A stretch of DNA of 64,000 nucleotides from Bin87 sp965262485 (GCA_965262485.1 OZ253540.1:1736001-1800000); one strand, 5' to 3'. Shown: positions 16,965 to 25,385, counted from the first letter of the stretch. The notes: generated from the sequence alone by a model not told the origin. Numbers and translations are program-made.

Positions 16965-17165
16965 GGTACGCCCCTCACCCCCGGCCTCTCTCCCGTTGGG
17001 AGAGGGGAACCGAATCCGACATGGATGAACAGGATGAACAGGATTTTGGGCTGTGGTTGGCGACGTGTGTTGAACCTCATCGAGATTGCCACGTCGCTGC
17101 GCTCCTCGCAATGACAGGTGGGGGTGGGCGCTCCTCGCAATGACAAAGCGGGTACGCATGAGGGC
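16965..17165. repeat. intergenic repeat cluster
   Basis: A 290-bp gap between divergent genes. It holds CCCTCACCCCCGGCCTCTCT (family D, 16970-16989 and on to 17007), a GATGAACAGGATGAACAGGA copy (17024-17043), and a family A arm (17074-17117) with a second short arm ending AAAGCGGGTACGCATGAGG at 17145-17163. The mazG start lies 37 bases beyond. Confidence 0.75.
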
Positions 17166-17201
17166 GGTGTCATTAGGTGCATGGTGTATACTCCCGGCGT
17201 T

Positions 17202-18029
17202 ATGAGTGATGACCACAATTCGCCCATCCCCGAGGCTCAAATCGGTGAGTTTCAGTCCCTGATTGACATCGTCGCCAGGCTGCGCGCGCCGGGCGGCTGT
17301 CCATGGGACGCCGAGCAGACTCACGAGTCGCTGAAGCGCAATCTGCTGGAAGAATGCTATGAGGCGTTGGAGGCAATCGATAACGAGACTCCGATGGAGC
17401 TGGCCGAGGAACTGGGGGATATTCTGGTGCAGGTGGCGTTTCACGCCGACATTGCCCGACAGGCCGGCAGTTTTGATATCGCGGACGTTTTGACCGCCAT
17501 CAACCGTAAGTTGATCCGAAGGCATCCGCACGTATTCGCCGACGGCACGGCGTCCGACGCCCGGCAGGTGGAGCGGAATTGGGAGCAACTGAAGGCTGAA
17601 GAGAGGCGTCAGGCGGGAAAACCGGACCCGTCGGCGATGGACAGCGTGCCGGTGGCCCTGCCCGCATTGACGGCGGCGCAATTGATCCAGGACCGGGCGG
17701 CCCGGTTTGGCTTCGATTGGGACGAAGTGGACGGTGTGCTGGACAAAATTACGGAGGAAATCGCCGAATTCCGAGCTGCCAAAACCGAATCGGAACGAGC
17801 CGATGAGTTCGGAGATATCCTGTTTGCGCTGGTGAACCTGGCTCGCTGGAGCGGCGTTCACGCCGAGGACGCATTGAGGCAATCGAACGGGCGGTTTCGG
17901 AACCGGTATCGTACGATGGAGCGGTTGGCGCGGGAGCGAGGGTTGGAATTCGGCGCGATGGAGTTGGAGGACAAAGAAGCGCTGTGGCAGGAAGCCAAGG
18001 CGGTGGAAAGGTCGGCGATCTCCGGGTAA
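17202..18029 (+). CDS. mazG: MazG nucleoside triphosphate pyrophosphohydrolase
   Basis: 275 residues from the ATG at 17202; upstream in-frame sequence is repeat DNA. The first MazG domain starts LRAPGGCPWDAEQTHESLKR, with the metal-binding EECYE...EELGD pattern (ELAEELGDILVQVAFH). The second has FDWDEVDGVLDKITEEIAEF and EFGDILFALVNLARWSG with the same acidic set. MazG hydrolyses (d)NTPs to NMP and pyrophosphate, cleaning the nucleotide pool and possibly lowering ppGpp. The length is standard. There is no clear Shine-Dalgarno, only a GGCG-rich leader. Confidence 0.9.
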   Translation: MSDDHNSPIPEAQIGEFQSLIDIVARLRAPGGCPWDAEQTHESLKRNLLEECYEALEAIDNETPMELAEELGDILVQVAFHADIARQAGSFDIADVLTAINRKLIRRHPHVFADGTASDARQVERNWEQLKAEERRQAGKPDPSAMDSVPVALPALTAAQLIQDRAARFGFDWDEVDGVLDKITEEIAEFRAAKTESERADEFGDILFALVNLARWSGVHAEDALRQSNGRFRNRYRTMERLARERGLEFGAMELEDKEALWQEAKAVERSAISG

Positions 18030-18071
18030 GCGGCATCACCGGGTAAGCGGCATTATTGGGTGATCGGGGCG

Positions 18072-18905
18072 TTAATAATCCGGACGGTTGCCCTGGCCGG
18101 CAGATAACCAACCGGGTTCCAGGAAGAAAATGCCGCCGGATGCCAGGTTTACTACGCCTTCAAGGGCGGCCCAATTCCGGTTGGAACGACCGAAAGGGGC
18201 AACCCGACCCAGCAGCGGGCGTTTGGGGCGAAAGCGCCTGATCTTGCGGCGGGCTCCGCTCAGGCGCATGGCCTCGCTGACGGCATCGTTGAATCCACCC
18301 CGGCGGTCAATGAGGTTGTGGTCAAGGGCAGACCGGGCGGTGAACAACTCGCCGGTTGCCAGGTCCGTGACCCGCTCGGTCGGCAGCTGGCGACTGTCGG
18401 ATACAACCGACACGAAAAGGTCGTACATCTGGGAAATGAGGTCCTGGAACTTTTCAGACTCCTCGTCGGTGGGATGACGCCAGAACCCCGACATATCCTT
18501 GAGTCGGCCGGCCTTGAAGATGGAGAGCTCCACGCCGAGTTTGCCCAGCAGTTGCTGGAGGATGGGGCGGAGGTAGATGACGCCGATTGAACCCACCAAT
18601 GCGGCTCGGGATGCCATGATGGTACCGGCGCCGCACGCGATGTAGTAGCCGCCGGAAGCGCCAAGACCGCGAATGTAGGCCACGACGGGTTTCCGTTCCG
18701 CAACTCGCCGGACGCTTTCATACAGCAGGTCGCTGGCGGTGGCCGACCCGCCGGGGGAATCGATGTCGAGAACGAGCGCGCCAATCTTGCGGTTGTTGGC
18801 GACGCGTTCGAGCAGTTGGGAGTATTCGGGTTCGCGAATGGCAGTACCGATGACGCCGTGCATTTCGATAACGGCGACGCCGGTCCTGCGCCTGAATAAA
18901 CGCAT
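18072..18905 (-). CDS. sppA: signal peptide peptidase SppA-like (S49) serine protease
   Basis: 277 residues from the ATG at 18905, which has GGAAAGGGG eight bases upstream; a GTG at 18926 is the alternative. Short SppA form. LVLDIDSPGGSATASDL builds the oxyanion region, Ser84 in LGASGGYYIA is the nucleophile, and Lys136 in KAGRLKD, 52 residues later, is the general base, the same spacing as in Bacillus SppA. It cleaves leftover signal peptides in the membrane. The N-terminus lacks an obvious transmembrane helix (MRLFRRRTGVAVIEMHG), so it may be peripheral. It converges with mazG. Confidence 0.88.
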   Translation of the reverse strand: MRLFRRRTGVAVIEMHGVIGTAIREPEYSQLLERVANNRKIGALVLDIDSPGGSATASDLLYESVRRVAERKPVVAYIRGLGASGGYYIACGAGTIMASRAALVGSIGVIYLRPILQQLLGKLGVELSIFKAGRLKDMSGFWRHPTDEESEKFQDLISQMYDLFVSVVSDSRQLPTERVTDLATGELFTARSALDHNLIDRRGGFNDAVSEAMRLSGARRKIRRFRPKRPLLGRVAPFGRSNRNWAALEGVVNLASGGIFFLEPGWLSAGQGNRPDY

Positions 18906-19043
18906 AATGGCAAAACCCCTTTCCACCGCTGACAGCGGCGCTCCTTATTATACATGCGACGGGTGGACTGCCCGAAATCATAAGGGCAGGAAATCGGAAC
19001 GGGACAATGCCCCGGCGATTGCGGCGGGGAGGAGATGCAATCC

Positions 19044-19072
19044 TTGACACGGCACGGCAGCGGCCCTACTCT
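19044..19072 (+). promoter_or_regulatory. promoter of the first LLM oxidoreductase gene
   Basis: TTGACA at 19044-19049, a 17-base spacer, TACTCT at 19067-19072, about 78 bases before the start codon. The arrangement is the same as for the promoters at 7471 and 24878. Confidence 0.5.
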
Positions 19073-19150
19073 GGCGATATTGGGCCAGGCTGAACGCCGC
19101 AAGACTCTGGCCCCTGCTGAAACTGGACGCCCGTGACAAGGAGTACGACC

Positions 19151-20245
19151 ATGGAATTCGGTTTGTTCATGATGCCGCTGCATCCACCCCACCGTTCATA
19201 CGCTGATTCCTACGATCGGGATCTGGACCTGTTGCAGGAAGCTGACCGTCTGGGCTTTCACGAGGCCTGGATCGGAGAGCATTTGACCGAACGTTGGGAA
19301 AACGCGCCGTTCCCCGACCTGTTGATAGCCAAGGCATCGGCGATGACGAAGAACATCCGGCTGGCGACCGGCGTCACGCTGTTGCCCATCCACAATCCGA
19401 TCGAACTGGCACACCGGATCGCGATGCTGGATCACCTGACCCGGGGCAGGCTGTACTGGGGGATCGGGCACCGGGCGATACCTACCGACCTGGCGCTGTT
19501 CGGCCTGGACCCATCGCAAGGCGAAGAGGTGCGCCGTCGGGCGGCCGAAGTGCTGGACGTGGTGCTGAGCCTGTGGGCCTCGGAAGGGCAGTTCTCTTAC
19601 CACGGCGAGTTCTTCGATATTGAAGCCCCTGAGCTGGATCCGGTGCTGGAGCGCGGGCTGCACATGAAACCGCTACAGCAGCCCCACCCGCCCATTGGGG
19701 TTGCGGCGACGTCCATCGGGAGCAGCAGCATACGGGTGGCGGGCCGCGAAGGCTGGATACCCATGAGCAGCAGCAACCTGGCGCCGCAGTTCCTGAGCGA
19801 CCACTGGACGACGGTTGAAGATGCGGCGGCCGAAGCCGGCCGGGAGGCCAGCCGAAGCAACTGGCGCATCGGCAGGGACGTTTTCGTTGGCGAAACCAGC
19901 GAACAGGCTCGGGAACGGGCCTACGCGGTGCTGGGTCGGAATTACCTGCAGCATCAGTTGCCCAACCGGCTGGGATCGGGATTGATCCAGGCCACCAAGA
20001 TTGATCCCAACATGAGCGACGATGAACTGACCGTCGAGTACATGATGGAAAATATCTGGATTGTGGGTGACCCGGACGAGTGCGCCCAGCGGATCCGCCA
20101 GCTTTACGACGAAGTGGGTGGTTTCGGTCATCTGCTTTGCATCACGCAGGACCCTGACGACCACCAATGGGAGATGGACTGCCTGCGGTTGATTGCCGAA
20201 GAGGTGGCGCCGCGCGTCAGCGATTTGACGGGGGTTTCCGCATAA
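19151..20245 (+). CDS. luciferase-like (LLM) flavin-dependent monooxygenase
   Basis: 364 residues from the ATG at 19151 behind AAGGAG. A TIM-barrel luciferase-like enzyme: MEFGLFMMPLHPPHRSYADS at strand 1, EAWIGEHLTERWENAPFPDL, ATGVTLLPIHNPIELAHRIA and RGRLYWGIGHRA are family landmarks. Members use reduced FMN or F420 to oxidise small carbon or sulfur compounds. The closest familiar groups are limonene- or alkane-type monooxygenases with a long mid-loop. It appears monocistronic with its own promoter. Two more LLM genes lie at 38.4 and 42.3 kb. The substrate is unknown. Confidence 0.88.
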   Translation: MEFGLFMMPLHPPHRSYADSYDRDLDLLQEADRLGFHEAWIGEHLTERWENAPFPDLLIAKASAMTKNIRLATGVTLLPIHNPIELAHRIAMLDHLTRGRLYWGIGHRAIPTDLALFGLDPSQGEEVRRRAAEVLDVVLSLWASEGQFSYHGEFFDIEAPELDPVLERGLHMKPLQQPHPPIGVAATSIGSSSIRVAGREGWIPMSSSNLAPQFLSDHWTTVEDAAAEAGREASRSNWRIGRDVFVGETSEQARERAYAVLGRNYLQHQLPNRLGSGLIQATKIDPNMSDDELTVEYMMENIWIVGDPDECAQRIRQLYDEVGGFGHLLCITQDPDDHQWEMDCLRLIAEEVAPRVSDLTGVSA

Positions 20246-20279
20246 CGATCCAGCGGTCTGGCGAGGAAGGTGGGGCGGG

Positions 20280-20420
20280 ATGCGAATCCGGGTCTTACAT
20301 GGATGAACAGGATGGACAGGATTTTGGGACGGGATTGGCACGTCGCTGTGTTGTTCGCAATGCCAGGAGGTCCTTCGACAGGCTCAGGATGAATGGAGGA
20401 CGGGGTCAGGGTGAACGGGG
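20280..20420. repeat. dispersed repeat fragments after the LLM gene
   Basis: It contains CATGGATGAACAGGATGGAC followed by AGGATTTTGGG (about 20298-20328), a short family A-like GGCACGTCGCTGTGTTGTTC piece, and a TCCTTCGACAGGCTCAGGAT core (20371-20390). No gene is seen in the 214-bp gap. Confidence 0.7.
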
Positions 20421-20459
20421 GAATCTATCTGGGTGGGAAATTGAACGAACCGGCGAGGG

Positions 20460-20798
20460 TTACACGCTATCGGGGCTGTTGTCGGGTGAGAATATGACCG
20501 CGTAGCAGCGGCGGATTTCATCTTGCCAGTGTTGTGGAATTAGGTTCCAGTCTTTCAGGTCAACGATGTAAGGCACGAGAGTTTCTGCCAGATCATCAAG
20601 CAAATCCTCCTGGAGCATCACGTTCATTGGTTGGTCTCCAAGCACCACCAAATCCAGATCGGAATAACGCCAGGAATGGCCGGAGACGCGTGAACCGTAG
20701 GCCCACACTTCACGGTCGGGTAGATACCGCCGTAAGATAGCTGTGACCACGCTCAGGTGTTGCGGCGCAATGTCAACTTGGGAAAGCGGTATTATCAT
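20460..20798 (-). CDS. mntA: MntA-type nucleotidyltransferase antitoxin
   Basis: 112 residues, minimal nucleotidyltransferase. It carries the exact GSX10DXD signature (Gly35-Ser36 to Asp47, Asp49: YGSRVSGHSWRYSDLDL) known from MntA antitoxins, which add AMP units to a tyrosine of the partner HEPN toxin. The third catalytic Asp is probably in IVDLKDW near residue 80. The start at 20798 overlaps the end of the upstream hepT-like gene by 26 bases, the normal toxin-antitoxin order. The C-terminal tail IFSPDNSPDSV is short. Function follows the family; activity here is inferred. Confidence 0.85.
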   Translation of the reverse strand: MIIPLSQVDIAPQHLSVVTAILRRYLPDREVWAYGSRVSGHSWRYSDLDLVVLGDQPMNVMLQEDLLDDLAETLVPYIVDLKDWNLIPQHWQDEIRRCYAVIFSPDNSPDSV

Positions 20799-21222
20799 CG
20801 GTCCTGTCCTGCAGGGCCTTTAGCAACGCGCTCACGGCATTATGGAATTCCGGAGCAACATCAATAACCCGATCGATGGTATCTTCGTCAAAATATTCGT
20901 GAGCGGTGGAATTGCGCCGTTGTCGGAACACGAGCCAATCCTCCAGGGATTCAATCAGCCCGTTTTTGCCGGCGGCGCGAATGATGTCGGGAATCCGCAT
21001 CTGCCCGACCTGTCCGGGGGACAGGACGTAATCGGCTACGTATCGGCGAATGGCGCTAAACGCCAGTTCGTAAGTGAATTCGTAGCCTTTGACCACCGCA
21101 GTTCGATATATGCTGAGGTGTGGATGATTTTCGTCCAAGGCTGCGCAGGCTTCCAGAAATTCACCCAGCCGGGCGTTGGCCCGTTCCAGCGGGGCCAGGT
21201 TGATTGGTCGTTCTGCTGCCAT
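20773..21222 (-). CDS. hepT: HEPN-domain toxin, HepT/HI0074 type
   Basis: 149 residues, all-helical, of the nucleotidyltransferase substrate-binding (HI0074) family: LERANARLGEFLEACAALD and VKGYEFTYELAFSAIRRYV are recognisable. It has a full RX4HXY motif, Arg103, His108 and Tyr110 (RNSTAHEY), the RNase site of HepT toxins; the Tyr is the AMPylation target of MntA. The toxin gene precedes and overlaps the antitoxin gene. The neighbouring genes are housekeeping, so this looks like a small stand-alone TA cassette. Whether this HI0074-like member is toxic is untested. Confidence 0.83.
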   Translation of the reverse strand: MAAERPINLAPLERANARLGEFLEACAALDENHPHLSIYRTAVVKGYEFTYELAFSAIRRYVADYVLSPGQVGQMRIPDIIRAAGKNGLIESLEDWLVFRQRRNSTAHEYFDEDTIDRVIDVAPEFHNAVSALLKALQDRTDDNTAFPS

Positions 21223-21243
21223 GATACTGCAATTCCGCCCTCG

Positions 21244-22821
21244 CTACATCGCCACCACCCGGGCGTTGTCGATTTGGGGCAGGGCCATGATTTCGGCCAG
21301 CGCTTCGGCGGAGATGGGGTCGTCGACGCCTAGAACCATCATTGCCTGGCCACGGGGCGCGATCCGGCCAACTTCCATGAAGCTGATGTTGATGTTGCGT
21401 CGGCCGGCCACCGTACCCACCGCGCCGATGGTGCCGGGCTGGTCCTGGTTGTCCACAAACAGCAGGTAGGGCGTGGACGGCGCAACGTCCATCCAGTAGT
21501 CGTTGACGCGAACCAAGTGGGGCTCGTCGCGCAGCGAGGTGCCGGCGATGGTGATGTCGTCGCCAGTGGTGTGCAGCGTGGCCGATATGAGGCTGGCGTA
21601 TTCGCGTCCATCGGATGAGGTCTGTTCGGTGATTTGCAGGCCGCGCTGCTGGGCCAGCACCGGCGCGTTGATCATGTTGACGACTTCGCCACTGACGGGC
21701 GACAGCAGGCCCACTAGCGCGGCCGCTTTCAGAATGGCCGTGTTGTGGGTGGCGATTTCACCCTGATAGCGCAGCGTTACGCCGATGAACTGCCCGCGGG
21801 CCATGTTGGTGAGCAGGCGGCCCACCATGGAGGCCACCGGCACGTAGGGCGCCAGGATGGCGTGAACCTCGGGCGGGACGAAGGGTGCGTTGACGGTGTT
21901 GCGGGCCGGCTGTCCGTTGAGCACGGCGATGACCTGCTCGGCGGCTTCGATAGCGACTTCGCGCTGGGCTTCCTGCGTGGAGGCGCCCAGATGGGGCGTT
22001 GCCATCAGGCGTGGATGACGCAGCAAGGGAAGGTCGCCGGGGGGTTCGTTGGTAAACACATCGAGGGCAACGCCGGCGAGCTGCTCGTTTTCCAGGGCTT
22101 CCAGCAGGGCGTCTTCATCCACCAGCTCTCCGCGAGCGACGTTGATGAGCCGGGCGCCGGGCTTCATCTTGGCCAGTTGTTCTTTGTTGATCATTTTGGT
22201 GGTTCCCGATGTCAGCGGGGTGTGCAGCGTGATGAAATCCGCCTGGGGCAGCAACTCATCCAGCGTCATGGTGGTTACGCCCAGGCGAGCCGCGAAATCG
22301 GGGGCCACGAAGGGATCGAAGGCAATCAGCCTCATGCCGAAACTACCGGCGCGGCGGGCGACTTCCGAACCAACACGTCCCAGGCCGATAATGCCCAGTG
22401 TCTTGTTGCGAACCTCGATGCCCATAAACGCCGAACGCTGCCACTGTCCTTCCTTCATGGAGGCGTAGGCTTGGGGCACGTTGCGGGCCAGGGCCAGCAT
22501 GAGGGCCAGGGTGTGTTCGGCGGCGGCCACGGTGTTGCCGATGGGAGCGTTTACCACGGCGATGCCGGCCCGGGTGGCGGCGTCGAGGTCGATATTGTCA
22601 ACGCCGATACCGGCGCGGGCGACGACCTTGAGGTTGCGGCCGGCCTCGATCACCGGGCCGGTTACCTTGGTTTCGCTACGCACGACCAGGGCGTCGTAAT
22701 CGCCGATGATGTCAACGAGTTCATCCGGAGTGAGGCCGCGCTTGATGTCGGTGGGGACGTTTTTCTGGAGCAACTCGATGCCTTCAGCGGCAACGTTGTC
22801 GGTTATTAGTACCTTCGGCAT
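21244..22821 (-). CDS. serA: D-3-phosphoglycerate dehydrogenase
   Basis: 525 residues from the ATG at 22821 (MPKVLITDNVAAEGIELLQ); the open frame runs further upstream but without homology. First step of serine synthesis, 3-phosphoglycerate plus NAD+ to phosphohydroxypyruvate. Rossmann motif LGIIGLGRVGSEVARRA, catalytic Arg in NVARGELVDEDALLEAL, acid in LDVFTNEPPG and His in TPHLGASTQEAQ. An intervening allosteric substrate-binding domain and a C-terminal ACT domain (LLFVDNQDQPGTIGAVGTVA) make it the long, serine-feedback type. No serC or serB is adjacent. It is divergent from the beta-propeller lipoprotein. Confidence 0.95.
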   Translation of the reverse strand: MPKVLITDNVAAEGIELLQKNVPTDIKRGLTPDELVDIIGDYDALVVRSETKVTGPVIEAGRNLKVVARAGIGVDNIDLDAATRAGIAVVNAPIGNTVAAAEHTLALMLALARNVPQAYASMKEGQWQRSAFMGIEVRNKTLGIIGLGRVGSEVARRAGSFGMRLIAFDPFVAPDFAARLGVTTMTLDELLPQADFITLHTPLTSGTTKMINKEQLAKMKPGARLINVARGELVDEDALLEALENEQLAGVALDVFTNEPPGDLPLLRHPRLMATPHLGASTQEAQREVAIEAAEQVIAVLNGQPARNTVNAPFVPPEVHAILAPYVPVASMVGRLLTNMARGQFIGVTLRYQGEIATHNTAILKAAALVGLLSPVSGEVVNMINAPVLAQQRGLQITEQTSSDGREYASLISATLHTTGDDITIAGTSLRDEPHLVRVNDYWMDVAPSTPYLLFVDNQDQPGTIGAVGTVAGRRNINISFMEVGRIAPRGQAMMVLGVDDPISAEALAEIMALPQIDNARVVAM

Positions 22822-23065
22822 GGGTAATAGGCACCTCTGGCTGGAGTAGTCAATCAAAAAATACAGTTCGCAAAAGATGCAGTTCGGCGGAGACGAAATT
22901 CGGGCCGAACCTTTCGGTGAATCGTAGTTGGTGGTGTGATTTGGAGCGAATATGATCCAACCGCGCGGCTTGCAACGCCGGCGCCGGCTTCGCAATCGAT
23001 GGTAGCATACTGACCGCCGGCTGTCAGCCGGACACTTGGGAGGTAGAGACGGGAGCGCGTCGCTA

Positions 23066-24418
23066 ATGTCAATTTGTCGAACTAACCGCGCGGTCTGGAT
23101 GTTGCTAATCGGTGTAATGGTGGCGTCGGTGATGGTTCTGGCATGTGCCAACGCTGATCTGCCCACCGCGCCACTGGACCCTGGATCAACGACGCCGGAA
23201 GCCGCTGAGAAATCGACGCAGCCGCCAACGGAGCCGGCGACGCCGGATCTGCCAGCGACGGAAGGCGTTACACCGAGGTTTACGCCGACCCAAAATCCAC
23301 CAAGTCCGACTCCAACATCACCGGTGTTGGCTCCGTTGCCGACTTACACGCCGCGGTCGTTCGCGCCAACCGACACGCCGCGCCCGCGCCCGCCTCTCGG
23401 ACCGACGCCGTGGCCAACTCCCGATTTGGGCGATAGCTCGTCCGCCCAACTGCTCTGGAGCTACGAGGCCGAGCTGGCCGGAATTTCCTCACCGGTAGTC
23501 GTGGACGGGGTTGTGTACGTCGGCACCGAAAACCGCATGAATGCATTCGATGCGAAAAGCGGTCAACTGCGGTGGCGCTACCAATCTGAAGGGTTGTTTT
23601 TGTGGGGCGCGCCGGTGGTGTCGGATGGGATAGTGTATTTCGGTCCCTTCGACCGCCACGTGTACGCGGTGGAAGTCCAAAACGGAACTCTGCTCTGGCG
23701 TTATGCCACCGAGTATGATGTTTCCTTCCTCACCCTGGCGGTCGGAGTGGTGTACGTCCTGACCGAGCACGGCCCTCTGTACGCTCTGGATGCTGGCTCC
23801 GGAGATTTGCTTTGGAGCCACGAGGCCGATGATGCAACCAGCATCGCCTTGGAGGACGGCGTGGCATACGTCGTCACCCGAGAGAATTTGCTCGCGCTGG
23901 ACGCCTCAACCGGTGAGTTGCTGTCGTGGTATGAATCTGACGTTGAGATGTACAGCCCAACTCTGGTCAATGGAACTCTATATGTCAATACGGTGGAAGG
24001 CGCTGTCTCCGCGATAGATACCGCTACCGGCGACACCATCTGGAGCTACGAGACCAATGGCGTATTGGGCATTTCCCCGGTAGCTTCCGTCGGCTTGGGC
24101 ATTTCCCCGGTAGTGACCGGCGGCGTCGTGTACTCCGTCACCGGCGACGGGTACCTGTACTCGCTGAATGCCGACTCCGGTAAACTGGTGAGACGTTACC
24201 AAATCGGCGGCGAACTCGTGGTACTGCCGACGGTGGTGGACGGTGTGGTTTACTTGGGTTCGTTCGATAGCTATTTGTACGCATTGGACACCGACACCGG
24301 CGAGCTGCTGTGGCATTACCGGACCGGCGACGCGATTTTCGCTTCCCCCGCGGTAGCTGATGGTGTGGTTTACATCGCTTCCACGGACAGCACCATATAC
24401 GCTTTGACAGCGCCATAG
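23066..24418 (+). CDS. PQQ-like beta-propeller lipoprotein
   Basis: 450 residues from the ATG at 23066. Signal peptide with lipobox VLAC (VASVMVLACAN), then about 100 residues of Pro/Thr-rich linker, typical of surface lipoproteins in this lineage. A propeller follows with repeated WSYEAE...GVVYVGTENRMNAFDAKSGQL-type blades, about eight, of 38-40 residues, like BamB or PQQ-dependent dehydrogenases without the catalytic domain. No PQQ-ligand residues can be claimed, so a structural or binding role is likelier than an enzyme. One blade carries an extra ten residues from a 30-bp duplication. GGGAGG is about 25 bases upstream, rather far from the start. Confidence 0.85.
   Translation: MSICRTNRAVWMLLIGVMVASVMVLACANADLPTAPLDPGSTTPEAAEKSTQPPTEPATPDLPATEGVTPRFTPTQNPPSPTPTSPVLAPLPTYTPRSFAPTDTPRPRPPLGPTPWPTPDLGDSSSAQLLWSYEAELAGISSPVVVDGVVYVGTENRMNAFDAKSGQLRWRYQSEGLFLWGAPVVSDGIVYFGPFDRHVYAVEVQNGTLLWRYATEYDVSFLTLAVGVVYVLTEHGPLYALDAGSGDLLWSHEADDATSIALEDGVAYVVTRENLLALDASTGELLSWYESDVEMYSPTLVNGTLYVNTVEGAVSAIDTATGDTIWSYETNGVLGISPVASVGLGISPVVTGGVVYSVTGDGYLYSLNADSGKLVRRYQIGGELVVLPTVVDGVVYLGSFDSYLYALDTDTGELLWHYRTGDAIFASPAVADGVVYIASTDSTIYALTAP
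24065..24113 (+). repeat. 30-bp in-frame tandem duplication in the propeller gene
   Basis: TTGGGCATTTCCCCGGTAG occurs at 24065-24083 and again at 24095-24113. The insertion adds ten residues (LGISPVASVG then LGISPVVTGG) at a blade boundary and keeps the frame. Confidence 0.8.
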
Positions 24419-24419
24419 C

Positions 24420-24870
24420 AATCTCCAGGGCGTACGGGAGGCGGCGGGATGCCGGCGTAGCGGAGCGGGATTGCCGCGTGGTTCGACAGGCTCACCATGA
24501 GCGGCTGCGCTCGCAATGACAGATGGGTGGCGAATTTCACCCTCACCCCAACCCTCTCCCATCAAGGGAGAGGGGGACGGGCCTGGGGTGGTGCAATGGC
24601 AGGGGGTGAGCGTCCTTCGACAGGCTCAGGATGAGCGGGGGTGGGGGTGGCGATGCAAAATGTCTGGAATTGGTGGGCCAGGGTCTTTCGATTCTCCCTC
24701 TCCCCTTGTGGGAGAGGGCTGGGGTGAGGGGTATAATCTGCCGCAGGATAGTTCCCTATCTCACACCTTCACCCTCACCCCCGTATCAAGTACGGGGCAG
24801 GCTCTAACCCTCTCCCATCAAGGGAGAGGGGATTTCTTGTAAAACCGAATGACCCTGAATTGGTGGCCAC
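24420..24870. repeat. intergenic cluster of inverted and direct repeats
   Basis: No gene. It contains GGTTCGACAGGCTCACCATG (24481-24500), three copies of the CCCTCTCCC...GGGAGAGGG family D repeat (about 24538-24573, 24690-24733, 24770-24833) in both orientations, and CCTTCGACAGGCTCAGGATG (24613-24632). The family D copies can pair with each other into long hairpins. Immediately after it starts the promoter at 24878. Confidence 0.75.
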
Positions 24871-24877
24871 CGGGGTA

Positions 24878-24906
24878 TTGACAAGTATTGTTTGTGGATA
24901 TACTAT
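24878..24906 (+). promoter_or_regulatory. near-consensus promoter of an orphan transcript
   Basis: TTGACA (24878-24883), exactly 17 bases, TACTAT (24901-24906). A TATACT two bases upstream is an alternative -10. This is the strongest promoter match noticed in the window and no annotated gene follows it. Confidence 0.7.
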
Positions 24907-24990
24907 GTATTCAAGGTGCTGGGGTTGCAGGGAAATCCCACCCACCCAAGCCCGACGGAAACGATCCGTCGTAAACACAGGAGGTATGAA

Positions 24991-25071
24991 ATGGTTTCGC
25001 TGATAACGCTAAACCATAAGTGGCATTTCCCCTGTAAACGCCCCGTCGGCCAGGGCATCGCGATTCGATGA
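24991..25071 (+). CDS. possible 26-residue peptide in the orphan transcript
   Basis: ATG at 24991 with a perfect AGGAGG at 24979-24984, six bases upstream. The product begins MVSLITLNHKWHF and ends GQGIAIR. Its TGA overlaps by four bases (ATGA) with a second ATG at 25068 opening a 25-residue, Arg-rich ORF (MNRRRRWGKPDASG) to 25145. No similarity is recognised for either. The combination of ideal ribosome-binding site and stop/start overlap is the main evidence for translation. A leader peptide controlling the RNA fold is another option. Confidence 0.3.
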   Translation: MVSLITLNHKWHFPCKRPVGQGIAIR

Positions 25072-25229
25072 ATCGCCGCCGCCGATGGGGGAAACCAGAC
25101 GCATCGGGCGAGCCGTTGGTAAATACGCAAAGGCCACACGCCTGACCGGGCGCAGGTTGGCGCCATCGGTAAGACGGGCATATCGGTCGAAAGACCGACC
25201 AGCGGGCGGCCAACGCCGATGGAAAACAC

Positions 25230-25266
25230 AAGGCCAGGATACCGTAACGGGGTCCTGGCCTTTCTT
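25230..25266 (+). terminator. intrinsic terminator of the orphan transcript
   Basis: AAGGCCAGGA (25230-25239) pairs perfectly with TCCTGGCCTT (25253-25262) over a 13-base loop, running into TTTCTT. It lies about 120 bases from the end of the converging MFS gene. Confidence 0.85.
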
Positions 25267-25385
25267 GTTGTTGCAAACAACCTGGCGCTTCGGTTTTCGA
25301 TCATTCATTCCGTCATTCTGGATAATCAGGCCCGAGCGATGAGTGATCGGTGGTGCGGGACGTATTTACCGCCAGACCCGGGAGT

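Larger units (their letters stand above)
24913..25266 (+). ncRNA. stand-alone structured transcript of about 350 nt, unknown family
   Basis: The unit is bounded by the promoter at 24878 and a strong terminator at 25230. Visible structure: a 7-bp hairpin CGACGGA/TCCGTCG (24953-24971); a 6-bp hairpin closed by a GAAA tetraloop (TCGGTCGAAAGACCGA, 25183-25198); and two helices that cross, GTTGGC (25156-25161) with GCCAAC (25209-25214) and CCATCGG (25163-25169) with CCGATGG (25216-25222). A second CCGATGG at 25082-25088 could compete for the same partner, giving a switch-like choice. Inside are two tiny overlapping ORFs. It does not match my recollection of tmRNA, RNase P, SRP, 6S, cobalamin or c-di-GMP-I motifs. 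It could instead be a micropeptide mRNA. Confidence 0.5.

Noticed and set aside
21745..22809. 354-residue plus-strand ORF opposite serA
   Set aside because: Gly/His-rich shadow of a strongly conserved enzyme.
24913..25266. Orphan transcript as tmRNA, RNase P RNA or c-di-GMP riboswitch
   Set aside because: Some short strings (ACGCAAAG, GGTAAGA, CCGATGG) resemble parts of these, but the conserved cores (GAGGAAAGTCC, tRNA-like end, full GEMM core) are missing.
24903..25304. 133-residue minus-strand ORF over the orphan transcript
   Set aside because: No start signal or family; its coordinates coincide with the RNA unit whose promoter and terminator face the other way.
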